A stretch of DNA of 64,000 bases from positions 558,001-622,000 of the forward strand of contig NZ_LLEI02000021.1 of assembly GCF_001399455.2 (NCBI RefSeq), in the 5' to 3' direction. The stretch comes from Vibrio bivalvicida (GTDB lineage: Bacteria; Pseudomonadota; Gammaproteobacteria; Enterobacterales; Vibrionaceae). Made by a program: the position numbers and the translations under genes. Below are positions 9,021 through 17,227 of this stretch, piece by piece (positions within the stretch are counted from its first letter, which is position 1; each line of letters begins with the position of its first letter). The notes beneath the pieces were generated by a model. The model was not told the DNA's origin, did no database searches, and saw nothing but the letters and a program-made list of their open reading frames with translations.

Positions 9021-10333
9021 AGCGACGACTCCTCATCAGACCCATTTGCATGTTTCAATAGCATTCCATTAATTGCGGGTAACAGATCGTTAAGAATAAG
9101 CTTGTCACCTTGGTTTAATTCCCCATCAATAATGACTTGATTGTCGCGGCGATATAGCACTGAAACTGGCTTGATGACGAGCTTATTGGATTCATCCATT
9201 AAGTAAATTTTGTTGCCGTGAAGCGCCCGTTCAGGGATGACCCAGCTAGGGTTTGCTTGACCTTCGATAAATGCACGTACAAACATGCCATTAACGAGCG
9301 GAGGCACAGAGGTTGGGTTTAGATTTCGATAGTCTTGTTGGATCTCTAGGATAACCCCTGCGGTTGCTTGGTTTGGGTCGACGGTCTCGCTGATTCTACT
9401 CACTTTAGCAGGCCAACTTGCAGTCATATTACCGCTACTAAGCTCAATACTAGCGTTTATAAATGTCATATCCGGTTGTGGGATACCTGACTCATCGCGA
9501 TTGAACTCTCCAATACTAGAGGCGAGGGTACGCATATCGTGAATTGATAGCTGTGCCTCTACCTCCATCACTTTCATTCCATGAGCCGTGACCATGGTTT
9601 GCTGCAAGTTAACCACCTGATTTTGTTCTATATCAACGGCAGCAATGCGTAAGTCGTAAGGGAGAACGACGATGGTTTTCTCGAGTGAGCGCTGTGCTTC
9701 TTCTACCTTGGAAGTGTTCACTTTGACCAAAGCTTCAGCAACGCGCTTTTCGTCCGGCATTAAGCCGATTTGGTTTTCTATATCGAGAACAAGCTTTCGC
9801 TGCGACAAGGTGCTTTGCTCTTGCTGATCAACATCAGACTGAGAGGTTAATCCTTTCTTACGCAGATTCTGTTTACGCTCAAGCTCTTTGTTGGCAATGG
9901 TCAGGCGATTATTTTCGATCTTTAGCGTTTGTTTTAGATTCTGTTCTTCTTGGTACAGCTTGGCTAGAGAGGTTTGGGCAGATTTGAGGTCAGCCTGAGC
10001 CTGTACCAACTTTAATTCATAGTCGAGTGGATCGATACGAAGTATTTCCGTTCCTGCTTGAAGGACTTGCCCTTTTTCCAACCGTGGGTGGCGATAAACG
10101 ACTTTGCCGGTAACTTCCGCAATGGCTTTCCACTCGATTTTTGGTGCCACTTTACCAAAACCAATCGCTTGTGGAGCCATGGCTCTTAGCTCTAAAGGTA
10201 TGGTTTCTACCAAGCGGGCACGGTCTCCTGCAGGTTTGATGGGAAGGTCTGGCTTCATTTTTATAGCGATCACCAATGCAACCACGCCAACCGCGAGCAC
10301 TGGGAAAAATAATAGCGTTTTACTGATTTTCAT
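9017..10333 (-). CDS. RND efflux periplasmic adaptor (second system)
   Basis: 438 aa. There is one N-terminal hydrophobic anchor (about 7-24). The lipoyl half APKIEWKAIAEVTGKVVYRH (about 62-81) leads into a long coiled hairpin rich in Gln, Leu and Lys (about 115-215) and then VLPYDLRIAAVDIEQNQVV, the second lipoyl half. It is longer than the first adaptor because the coiled hairpin is longer. It overlaps the pump start by 4 bp and follows the TetR stop by 2 bp, so all three genes are one transcript. It would dock the pump to a TolC-type channel. Confidence 0.9.
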   Translation of the reverse strand: MKISKTLLFFPVLAVGVVALVIAIKMKPDLPIKPAGDRARLVETIPLELRAMAPQAIGFGKVAPKIEWKAIAEVTGKVVYRHPRLEKGQVLQAGTEILRIDPLDYELKLVQAQADLKSAQTSLAKLYQEEQNLKQTLKIENNRLTIANKELERKQNLRKKGLTSQSDVDQQEQSTLSQRKLVLDIENQIGLMPDEKRVAEALVKVNTSKVEEAQRSLEKTIVVLPYDLRIAAVDIEQNQVVNLQQTMVTAHGMKVMEVEAQLSIHDMRTLASSIGEFNRDESGIPQPDMTFINASIELSSGNMTASWPAKVSRISETVDPNQATAGVILEIQQDYRNLNPTSVPPLVNGMFVRAFIEGQANPSWVIPERALHGNKIYLMDESNKLVIKPVSVLYRRDNQVIIDGELNQGDKLILNDLLPAINGMLLKHANGSDEESSL

Positions 10334-10335
10334 GT

Positions 10336-10998
10336 CTATTGCTCCTGCGGTTCGTTGGTGGTTAGAAACCCATGTGTCATTAACTTGATGTTGTGCTCAA
10401 TCAATTGATCCAAAAACTCTTCATTGAGTTGAATACCGTGTACGGCAAGAAGTGCTGGTGGAGCAATAAAAGGGAAGACCATTAAACTGATGTAAGAGAC
10501 TTTGCAGAGTTTTGGGTTGGCATCTGGTCGTAATATATTGCCATCGTTCAACTTTTCGAACATGACCGTTTGCATCGGTTGGCTAATATCAAAGAAGACT
10601 TTTTCCAATAGTTTGCGTTGCGTATCTGACGGGTTCATATGCATGACTTGGGCGACCAAACGTGGGAAAAGTGGTACTTTGATCATTTCACGATAGTAGG
10701 TTCTCATAATATCGAGAAAGTTCTTTTGCGAACTATCTTTTAGCAAAATATCCATTTGCTTTTTCATTGGTGCAAGGGTTTCGCGCAGCATGGTTTCGAA
10801 CAACCCTTCTTTGTTACCGAAGTAGTAACGAATCATGGCGACATTGACGCCAGCACGACTGGCCACAAGACGCGTTGACACTTTGTCGTAAGCCATAACA
10901 GTAAATAGTTCCCGAGCGTGTTGGATGAGCTTTTGACGAGCGTCGATGCTGTCATTGGGGCGACCCACTTTCCTTGATGTTACTGCCACGCATTTCAC
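10336..10998 (-). CDS. TetR/AcrR-family repressor of the second RND operon
   Basis: 220 aa. The N-terminal HTH is clear: ARQKLIQHARELFTVMAYDKVSTRLVASRAGVNVAMIRYYFGNKEGLFETML, with the RYYFGNKEGLF signature near residues 57-67. The C-terminal part is the variable ligand/dimer domain. It is the first gene of the adaptor-pump operon, so it likely represses its own operon. Two 17-bp near-palindromes upstream (11007-11023 and 11071-11087) are good candidate operators. The ATG at 10998 has an AGGTG-like ribosome site just upstream; a few residues at the start are uncertain. Confidence 0.88.
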   Translation of the reverse strand: MKCVAVTSRKVGRPNDSIDARQKLIQHARELFTVMAYDKVSTRLVASRAGVNVAMIRYYFGNKEGLFETMLRETLAPMKKQMDILLKDSSQKNFLDIMRTYYREMIKVPLFPRLVAQVMHMNPSDTQRKLLEKVFFDISQPMQTVMFEKLNDGNILRPDANPKLCKVSYISLMVFPFIAPPALLAVHGIQLNEEFLDQLIEHNIKLMTHGFLTTNEPQEQ

Positions 10999-11006
10999 CT
11001 TTATAA

Positions 11007-11089
11007 TTAAACATTTGATTAATTATAGGGTGGTTACCAACTGTTCGATATGACATAAATTAATCAATATTTAAACAAGTGATTAATTA
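11007..11089. promoter_or_regulatory. Twin TetR-type operators of the second RND operon
   Basis: TTAAACATTTGATTAATTA (11007-11025) and TTAAACAAGTGATTAATTA (11071-11089) differ at two central bases. Each contains TTAAACA-NN-TGATTAA, a near-perfect inverted repeat of the size TetR dimers bind. A further half-site TTAATCA lies at 11060-11066. They sit immediately upstream of the TetR start, as expected for autoregulation. Confidence 0.65.
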
Positions 11090-11139
11090 AGGGTGAAAGC
11101 CCCCATGTTTCGGGAAAAAGAAGACCAAGAAAGAAAAAT

Positions 11140-11166
11140 GCCCGCATAGTGGGCAACTATGCGGGC
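11140..11166 (-). terminator. Orphan hairpin terminator, minus orientation
   Basis: GCCCGCATAG (11140-11149) pairs perfectly with CTATGCGGGC (11157-11166). On the minus strand it is followed by ATTTTTCTTTCTT, on the plus strand by no T-run. No minus-strand coding region feeds into it, so it may end a small RNA or an antisense transcript. Confidence 0.55.
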
Positions 11167-11437
11167 TAAAAAGGGCAACAATTTTTGTTGTTTATTTGGA
11201 GATTGTTGGTTCAATATCCATATCCAAGCTGTTATCAAGAATCTGTGGTCTTTATCAGTTCTTTATATCAGTGTAACCAATAGCGTTTAAAGTAACACTT
11301 TTGTCACGAACGGGTAATTAATAAAACTGCAAAGATAAATTTCAGATATGGAAGGGCCGGGCTACAGACTCTGCGCCTGATGTCACTTAAAAACGTGATA
11401 TAGTGGCCGCTTCTATGCTGTAAGGGTGAATAAACAT

Positions 11438-11827
11438 ATGCCAGTTTTCAGAACGTTTTTTAAGCGTCGTGCGTTAAGAAAAATGATGACACTGATGGTT
11501 CCCGCTTTAGTGAAAGGTTATGGTTCACGAGAGTTTTATACAGTTGGTCAAGTGCATCAGGCTGCTATGCTTGTTGGAACATCGAAGCGCTACTTTCATT
11601 ACAATCTTGCTTTGTTCTGCAATAAAATCGATTTAGAGCAAAGTGGTAAATTCGAGTTAAGCCAGAATAAGCTCAACGGTTTGCGTAACGAGTTAAGTGA
11701 CAAAATCTTCTCCGGTGAGGATTATACAGCCTTAGACGTTATAAAATTGAATGCTCCCACAAAATGGAAAGGCGGAAGCATTCAAGATCATTTATCTAAT
11801 CACCACGGTATGAACAGTCGATTCTAG
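11438..11827 (+). CDS. Small conserved Vibrio-type protein of unknown function (DUF6559-like)
   Basis: 129 aa from the ATG at 11438; an in-frame GTG at 11426 lacks a ribosome site, while AAGGG (11422-11426) precedes the ATG. The N-terminus is basic (FFKRRALRK) with a weakly hydrophobic MMTLMVPALVKGYG, followed by a YFHYNLALFCNK segment and a C-terminal WKGGSIQDHLSNHHG. I recall this as a small family in vibrios, possibly the one catalogued as DUF6559, but cannot confirm it. No catalytic motif is visible. It stands alone, convergent with the glycoside hydrolase. Confidence 0.65.
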   Translation: MPVFRTFFKRRALRKMMTLMVPALVKGYGSREFYTVGQVHQAAMLVGTSKRYFHYNLALFCNKIDLEQSGKFELSQNKLNGLRNELSDKIFSGEDYTALDVIKLNAPTKWKGGSIQDHLSNHHGMNSRF

Positions 11828-11836
11828 GAATAGCCT

Positions 11837-14128
11837 TTAGTGACCTCGATAGTGGTTGTTTAGTGGTTGCCATGAGATGGGATCTGAATCTTTTAGCAGC
11901 GCCAATATCGATTGTTTAGCGATTTGGTGTTGCTTTGTTTTAAACGGCTTGCCAGAGAAGTTGGCGATGATTTTACTTCCGTCACTAAACTGTGTTTGCT
12001 GTACTTCTCCTTTGTCATCTAACCACTCGAAACTGACTAGTTGTTTGTCCCATAGTTGTTTATGAAGTGGTTTGTACCCCTGTTGATAATTTCGCAATTC
12101 GATTAAACGTGGGCTACTAGGTGACGTCACTTCATCTCGGCTTAAATGAACCATTGCTGGCACGTTATAGAGCATTGCCGTTAGGTCGCGCTCAATTTTT
12201 ACATCGCTGAATTTTAGACTATCTGAATGCCAATGATGGCTGTTTATGACCTCGTCGTGAAATACGGCTTGATATAGAGGGATTCGATATTTAGGTGAAA
12301 ACAGCAAAGTTTTATATGGCTCTTTTACCCGTGCTGGCTTAAAGAAGAATTCGGGTTTGTAGTCAGGGTACCAACGGCCAAGGAAATAGGGAGAGTTACG
12401 GTCTTTCTTCATTTCTTTGTCGCGCCAGCCAAATCCAACCGTTTCTAAGCCGTGCGCAAAGGCAATGCCAGATGTGGTCAGTGAGTTGCCATCTTCCGAG
12501 CCTAATACGACATCATTACCACTTACTATAGTTTGCATTCGAGTGTTGAAGCCTTCGAGCATGTTCGATTCACTAGTTGATAAATGATAGTCTTCTCTTA
12601 CCATTGAAGTTGCATCAGCATCGATAAACAAGCTATCAAAGTGACCAAAGCGCAAGATATCAGCGATACGCTTTTTTACGTATTTCATTTCACAGCTTGG
12701 ATTGAGGTAGTACCCGTTTCCACGAAACCCTTTCTTTTTACTGCCATCCGCTTGCTCTATCGCGCATTGGTTGCGCATTTGTTTTGGGAGTTGAGCGGTT
12801 AGCCAACCATTATTAAGTCCGCGTGGAATAGCGGTATTGTAGGAGTCATAGGTGCCAACCAGATAGCCAGCTTTTTTTGCCTGATTGACCACATTGGGTT
12901 GGTAGAATGCAGGCATCCAATTGTCAAAACCAAGCCACAGTCGGGTTAAACCAGCATCTTGCAACTGATTGACCATATCCGTTGAAATAGCTTGTCCCCA
13001 TGTTGCTGGTACCGCTAAATACTGCCTAGCGTTTTTTGCGAGCCACTGCCTTTTGTTTTGTGCCGCTTTGAACTGATCTTCGATGGTATTGTTTGCCATG
13101 GTTGGTGCAGGGGCTTGAAACATTTCGTTCAGAGCTAGGTTGATAGAGTCGACCATTAACTGTTTATGGTAGCGACTAAGCCAATCTTTACCTTTAGCTA
13201 AATCTTTTAACTCTTTTCTTACAGACTTTTCGATACTAAGCTGAGATTGCTTAAATAGCCATGTGTGTAAGCCCCACCAATCGCTGACGTCTTGTACACT
13301 AATTCCATCAGAACCGAAAAGGTAAACTTGGCTCGCTCCAATGAGTTTTTCGATGTTTGGGTTTGCTTTCTTTTTTTCGGCTAAAGTTGACGTTAAGTCA
13401 TTGTCTATGCGCCATTGTCGGTATTGTTTGGCGCCACTTAGCCAGTTATTTCCAATACTGACTGAAACAGTGAAGGGTTGGTTGAAGTTGAGAGTGGTAA
13501 ACTGATGTGAGGCCGCCATATCTAGCTTGTTAGCCTGCTCAGAGAAGGACAGTTCGTTATTTGTCGCGGTTAAAAGGTGCCAACTGATGTAGCGTGTACC
13601 TTGTTTAGCAGTCCAAAACGGCATTTTTAGATCTTGGGTCGTATTAACACCATTCCAGCTTTCTGATAAGTATTTTATCCATGTGGAATCAGCCGTAGGA
13701 ACACGCATCCCTTCACTAAAAGGCAGGTAGAGCTCATTTGTTTTGTCTTCTGGTAGGTTGAGCCAGTTCACTGTAACAGGTTGACCTCTTGTAATTGGCT
13801 GACTTTTATCATAAGTGAAAGACAAAGTAAGCGTATCAGTAAGTTTAGCGTCAACGACGATATTGCTCGGCTTTAAAACCCAACGGGAACGAGAACCTGA
13901 TAAATGCTCTATTTGCTCTGCTCTCTGAGGTGACCCGTCAACAGCTAACCCGGATTGATTGACAAGCGTGTCGTTCCATTTAATAGCTAATGAGTTCGGG
14001 TTGATGGAGATCGCATCTTTGTGCTCTTTGAGGGTCACCGTATCAGCTCCCCCAATAGCGTTGGTAGAAAGAATACTACTCGTAAGCGCGGCTAACAAAG
14101 GGAAGGTTTTTGTTGGTTTGAAAAGCAT
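11837..14128 (-). CDS. Secreted glycoside-hydrolase-like protein (GH101/GH129-like barrel)
   Basis: 763 aa with an N-terminal signal peptide (about 1-25, cut near NAIGGA). After a beta-rich N-terminal domain (about 30-250), the centre looks like a TIM-barrel glycosidase: LWLGFDNWMPAFYQ and YLVGTYDSYNTA strands, FDSLFIDADATS with D502 as candidate nucleophile, and VLGSEDGNS with E545 as candidate acid/base. The layout recalls retaining enzymes of GH101/GH129 and related uncharacterised families; substrate unknown. It is the last gene behind the vxrA-vxrB-vxrC-like cluster, 62 bp after vxrC, so cell-wall-stress control is plausible. A role in remodelling envelope glycans is inference. Confidence 0.6.
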   Translation of the reverse strand: MLFKPTKTFPLLAALTSSILSTNAIGGADTVTLKEHKDAISINPNSLAIKWNDTLVNQSGLAVDGSPQRAEQIEHLSGSRSRWVLKPSNIVVDAKLTDTLTLSFTYDKSQPITRGQPVTVNWLNLPEDKTNELYLPFSEGMRVPTADSTWIKYLSESWNGVNTTQDLKMPFWTAKQGTRYISWHLLTATNNELSFSEQANKLDMAASHQFTTLNFNQPFTVSVSIGNNWLSGAKQYRQWRIDNDLTSTLAEKKKANPNIEKLIGASQVYLFGSDGISVQDVSDWWGLHTWLFKQSQLSIEKSVRKELKDLAKGKDWLSRYHKQLMVDSINLALNEMFQAPAPTMANNTIEDQFKAAQNKRQWLAKNARQYLAVPATWGQAISTDMVNQLQDAGLTRLWLGFDNWMPAFYQPNVVNQAKKAGYLVGTYDSYNTAIPRGLNNGWLTAQLPKQMRNQCAIEQADGSKKKGFRGNGYYLNPSCEMKYVKKRIADILRFGHFDSLFIDADATSMVREDYHLSTSESNMLEGFNTRMQTIVSGNDVVLGSEDGNSLTTSGIAFAHGLETVGFGWRDKEMKKDRNSPYFLGRWYPDYKPEFFFKPARVKEPYKTLLFSPKYRIPLYQAVFHDEVINSHHWHSDSLKFSDVKIERDLTAMLYNVPAMVHLSRDEVTSPSSPRLIELRNYQQGYKPLHKQLWDKQLVSFEWLDDKGEVQQTQFSDGSKIIANFSGKPFKTKQHQIAKQSILALLKDSDPISWQPLNNHYRGH

Positions 14129-14190
14129 ATTTTACTCCTTGCTGGTTTCAATATGCTCATTAAACACCGTCGCCGTTGTTTATTTGTCAC

Positions 14191-15033
14191 CTATTTGTCT
14201 CTATTGGGGAACGGCAAGGAAACTCGGTGAATATACTCGACCTTCACCCTAGGTTGGTATTCGTAGATTAAAACTGATGCACTGAGGTATTGAGCTTCGG
14301 GTGGAGGATTTAGTTGACCTAATTCTACTCGTTGATCTATTTCCTTAAGTGGTTTTTTTGACCCCACTTGATGATAGTTTGAATCAAACCACTGCAATCT
14401 GACAATGGGCAACGCACAGTTATTATTTAGCTTGGGAAGTTGTGTCTGTAATGCCACTGGGTTTTGGTTTTCCCGTTTAATCCAGTGGCTGCTGTCGTAA
14501 GTTGAGATAATAATAGGTGTTTCATTCTGATTGAACTTGAGAAAGTAAACACCAGCAACGGGTCGATTGATGAGTTCGCTTGTTTCCCATTCTTGGTATT
14601 GCTTGTCTGGCTCGACCGTATTCGATAAAACGGTGTTGCCTTGTGGAGACAACAACTCAAAAATGCCACTATGTCCGACTTGCTCCGTTGACAATTTGAC
14701 TTGATAGCCGCTACTAGAGAAGTCAGAGCGACTGATAATCGATAGGGTAAACAGAGGACTTCCATTGTTCGGTTCAACGAAGAGGTTATGACCACACTTC
14801 GATTGGGCGAGAATCGCTTCTTTTACTGGTTGCCAATGCTTAGGTTGAATGGTGTTCTGGCTCAGCGAGAGTATCAGCTCTTGCCATGCTTGCTGTGGTT
14901 GACCATTCATTAGGGCATCTAGGGAATTCTGTATTGGTGTGTCTCGAAACCATGAAGCGTCATTTGCGCTACTACCTAAAGAAGACAACAGGACGAGAAG
15001 TAATGCGGACATGCGCAACCTAAGACACTTCAT
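14191..15033 (-). CDS. vxrC: DUF2861-family periplasmic protein (VxrC-like)
   Basis: 280 aa from the ATG at 15033, which overlaps the response-regulator stop codon (ATGA); a longer frame upstream is only a read-through inside the regulator gene. MKCLRLRMSALLLVLLSSLGSSA is a signal peptide, so the product is exported. The body shows beta strands and GVYFLKFN and YSASVLIYEY-like segments typical of DUF2861, a Vibrio family. In V. cholerae a protein of this kind (VxrC) follows the VxrAB two-component genes and is linked to cell-wall stress and T6SS control. Molecular function unknown. Translational coupling with the regulator is seen directly. Confidence 0.7.
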   Translation of the reverse strand: MKCLRLRMSALLLVLLSSLGSSANDASWFRDTPIQNSLDALMNGQPQQAWQELILSLSQNTIQPKHWQPVKEAILAQSKCGHNLFVEPNNGSPLFTLSIISRSDFSSSGYQVKLSTEQVGHSGIFELLSPQGNTVLSNTVEPDKQYQEWETSELINRPVAGVYFLKFNQNETPIIISTYDSSHWIKRENQNPVALQTQLPKLNNNCALPIVRLQWFDSNYHQVGSKKPLKEIDQRVELGQLNPPPEAQYLSASVLIYEYQPRVKVEYIHRVSLPFPNRDK

Positions 15034-15677
15034 GAGTCTGCCACCAAACGATAGCCAATGCCGCGGTGAGTTTCTATCGCTAGGCACGGGATTGCATTGC
15101 GTAAGCGAAGAATGTGGTTGTCTACCGTACGAGTGGTTGGGAACGCTTGATACCCCCAAATTTTATTGAGCAACTCTTCGCGGTGGAACACGCGGCCTTG
15201 ATTTTGTACCAAGAGTACCAGAAGTTGGAATTCTTTGGGTTTCAAATTAATTGGCGTCCCGTCATTGTGAATCACTCTTGTTGAAACATCTATTGATAGG
15301 GTTTTGTAATTGATGGCACTAGACCCTAGTGGCCGCAGATGAGTGACAATTCTTGCCAATAACTCCTCCTGAGCAAAAGGTTTGGTCATATAGTCTTTTG
15401 CACCGCTCATCAATCCTTCGACTCGCTGCTCTACCTCGACTTTAGCCGTTAAGACGATCACTGGTAGCGCTTTTGTTTGTAGCCAGTTAGGTAGGTGCCG
15501 AAGGCTATCACCATCTTGAAGTTGTCTGTCTAATACAACAAGATCGGCGCTAAACCAATGCTTGTTGGCTTCTTTTGCACTGGTGACCCAAGTGCATTGG
15601 TAACCATTTGATTGCAATAAGGTTTTAACTCCTTGCCCAAGGAGGTGATCGTCTTCAACTAGCAGAATCGAGTTCAT
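15030..15677 (-). CDS. vxrB: OmpR-family response regulator (VxrB/WigR/VbrR-like)
   Basis: 215 aa. The receiver domain has the acidic pocket E8-D9-D10, phospho-acceptor D50 in VVLDRQLQDG, Thr in VIVLTAK and Lys in YMTKPFA. The C-terminal winged helix (about 125-212) contains LKPKEFQLLVLL and the TRTVDNHILRLR recognition segment of OmpR/PhoB proteins. It overlaps the kinase stop (ATGA at 15674-15677) and the DUF2861 start, so the three are one operon. In V. cholerae the orthologous pair responds to cell-wall damage and activates peptidoglycan synthesis and T6SS genes (known for VxrAB/WigKR). Confidence 0.82.
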   Translation of the reverse strand: MNSILLVEDDHLLGQGVKTLLQSNGYQCTWVTSAKEANKHWFSADLVVLDRQLQDGDSLRHLPNWLQTKALPVIVLTAKVEVEQRVEGLMSGAKDYMTKPFAQEELLARIVTHLRPLGSSAINYKTLSIDVSTRVIHNDGTPINLKPKEFQLLVLLVQNQGRVFHREELLNKIWGYQAFPTTRTVDNHILRLRNAIPCLAIETHRGIGYRLVADS

Positions 15678-17056
15678 AGAGGAAGCTCCAAAGTAATACG
15701 AGTTGGTCGTGTTTGCACAATGAGTTTTCCACCAATATGCGTCATCAGGTGACGGACTAAACCTAAACCAATGCCCATATTGCGTTCATTTTCTTTTTGT
15801 TTTGTTTTCCATTTATACCAACGAGGCGGAAACTGACCACAATCCGAGACGGTGACATTCAGCTTTCCATTGATTGAAACATCAACCTTTATCGGGGGGA
15901 TTCCGTGTTGTTTGGCGTTAATGATTAGGTTGTTTAAACAGATACTGAGCCAATAAAAGGGCAGCTTGAGTGATTGGTCTCGGTCTAAGTTGAAGCCGAC
16001 ATTGTGCTCAGAGCAGATGTGTTCTAACCAGTCACTGACGTATGCTTCTTGATACATTATATCAGTATCCTTTTCAGAGCTAAGGTAGCCTTTGCTGGCT
16101 TGGGTCAGTTGAGTTAATCGCTGATAATCCTCTAGCAGTCTCCACATCGCTTGCTGAGCGTTGTCGTTGAGTTCATCAAACTCATGCTTAAACATATCAA
16201 CCGTCATTCCAAGGCTAGTAATTGGTGTGCGGAGTTCATGTGTTAACAACTGCAATACAAAACGCTTATGACGATGTTGTTGACGTTTCAAGTAAAGGGT
16301 TCGAGCTAGGATCAAAGCCAGCAAGAGAGAGAGTGCAGAAGATGTAACAACCACTAGATTCGTGCTTGGTTTATATTTGGCAATGCAAAGATTGTTGTAG
16401 CGGAAATCACACTGCTGCGCATTGATTGTTAGATTTAGGTCTTGTGCTATCGGTTGCCAAATCTTGTTTGGAATCCGTTTCCATCCTAACTCTCCATTTA
16501 GCCACAAAGCGTCGGGCTCTAGCCACGCTCGATAGCCATTGAGCAAAGAGTCCCTGCCCGTATCAGACAACTGAGAAAATACCTTACGTAATGGGTGTGC
16601 AGGATTATCACCAGAAAGCAGAGTTGCTATATTGGTGTTGATTGGGTGGTCATCTGTTGGCTTAAAGTATCGGTCAGCGAAACTACCACCCGCTGGATGA
16701 AGCTTTTGGTTCTCTCCAAACCAAGCGTTTGGGATAACCTCGCTTTTGCAGAGAAGAAGTTCAAACTCAATAGCTGTTTCTAGTATCGGGCTATAATGCG
16801 TTGGTCGCTCGCACCTCTGTTTGGTTCGCGCAACTTTTTCAAGATCTTGCCAAGAGTATCGCTCGAAATTAGGGTACTGGGCGTCTGAAACAAGCAGTTC
16901 ATGTGAATACTGAGCAAGTTGCTTTTGTGACAATGTCACGCTTAGCGTTGACCAACTGCGCTGGTAAAATTGCTGCCAGGCTTGCTGCGTGGAAGAGGCA
17001 AAGGTTTGGGTTGCAAACAAGCAAAGGATGAGAGCAGTAAAAGAGCGAAAGATCAT
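15674..17056 (-). CDS. vxrA: DUF3404 sensor histidine kinase (VxrA/WigK/VbrK-like)
   Basis: 460 aa. Signal peptide (1-20), a large periplasmic DUF3404 sensor domain (about 22-230), one TM (about 235-253, VVVTSSALSLLLALILA), then HisKA with H273 in LLTHELRTPITSLG and an ATPase domain with CLNNLIINAKQHG and the glycine box GIGLGLV. This arrangement is typical of the Vibrio VxrA/WigK/VbrK kinase, which senses cell-wall damage or, in V. parahaemolyticus, beta-lactams. It pairs with the overlapping regulator gene. The signal peptide plus single TM near 235-253 places the sensor domain in the periplasm. Confidence 0.82.
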   Translation of the reverse strand: MIFRSFTALILCLFATQTFASSTQQAWQQFYQRSWSTLSVTLSQKQLAQYSHELLVSDAQYPNFERYSWQDLEKVARTKQRCERPTHYSPILETAIEFELLLCKSEVIPNAWFGENQKLHPAGGSFADRYFKPTDDHPINTNIATLLSGDNPAHPLRKVFSQLSDTGRDSLLNGYRAWLEPDALWLNGELGWKRIPNKIWQPIAQDLNLTINAQQCDFRYNNLCIAKYKPSTNLVVVTSSALSLLLALILARTLYLKRQQHRHKRFVLQLLTHELRTPITSLGMTVDMFKHEFDELNDNAQQAMWRLLEDYQRLTQLTQASKGYLSSEKDTDIMYQEAYVSDWLEHICSEHNVGFNLDRDQSLKLPFYWLSICLNNLIINAKQHGIPPIKVDVSINGKLNVTVSDCGQFPPRWYKWKTKQKENERNMGIGLGLVRHLMTHIGGKLIVQTRPTRITLELPL

Positions 17057-17191
17057 CTAAAACGCATTTATGATTGAGTGAGTCACATTTCAATGGTAGC
17101 GACTTTTGAGCCAGAATTGTAACCTCAATGTCAACAAATGCGTTTCAAAGGTTCTTTAAGGGCAAGCGTGGCCTTGTATATCAAACAGAAT

Positions 17192-17220
17192 AGGTGGTCT
17201 GTAAACATAACTGACCACCT
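17192..17220. terminator. Hairpin downstream of the BCCT gene
   Basis: AGGTGGTC (17192-17199) pairs with GACCACCT (17213-17220) with a 13-base loop. It lies just after the BCCT stop codon on the minus strand. The T-run is weak (ATTCTGTTT), so termination is probable rather than certain. Confidence 0.5.
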
Positions 17221-17227
17221 TTAAGCG

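Larger units (their letters stand above)
10999..11437. other. Intergenic region with TetR-like operators and an orphan terminator
   Basis: About 440 bp between divergent genes. The left part holds two TetR-like palindromes. The middle holds a strong hairpin at 11140-11166 that reads as a terminator on the minus strand, although no minus-strand gene lies between it and 11837. Next to it CAACAA-TTT-TTGTTG (about 11176-11190) is a weaker AT hairpin. A candidate minus 10 (GATATAGT near 11396-11403) precedes the small plus-strand gene. Confidence 0.5.

Noticed and set aside
14939..15169. Plus-strand ORF over the DUF2861 start and response regulator end
   Set aside because: Antisense shadow across two overlapping, well-supported genes.
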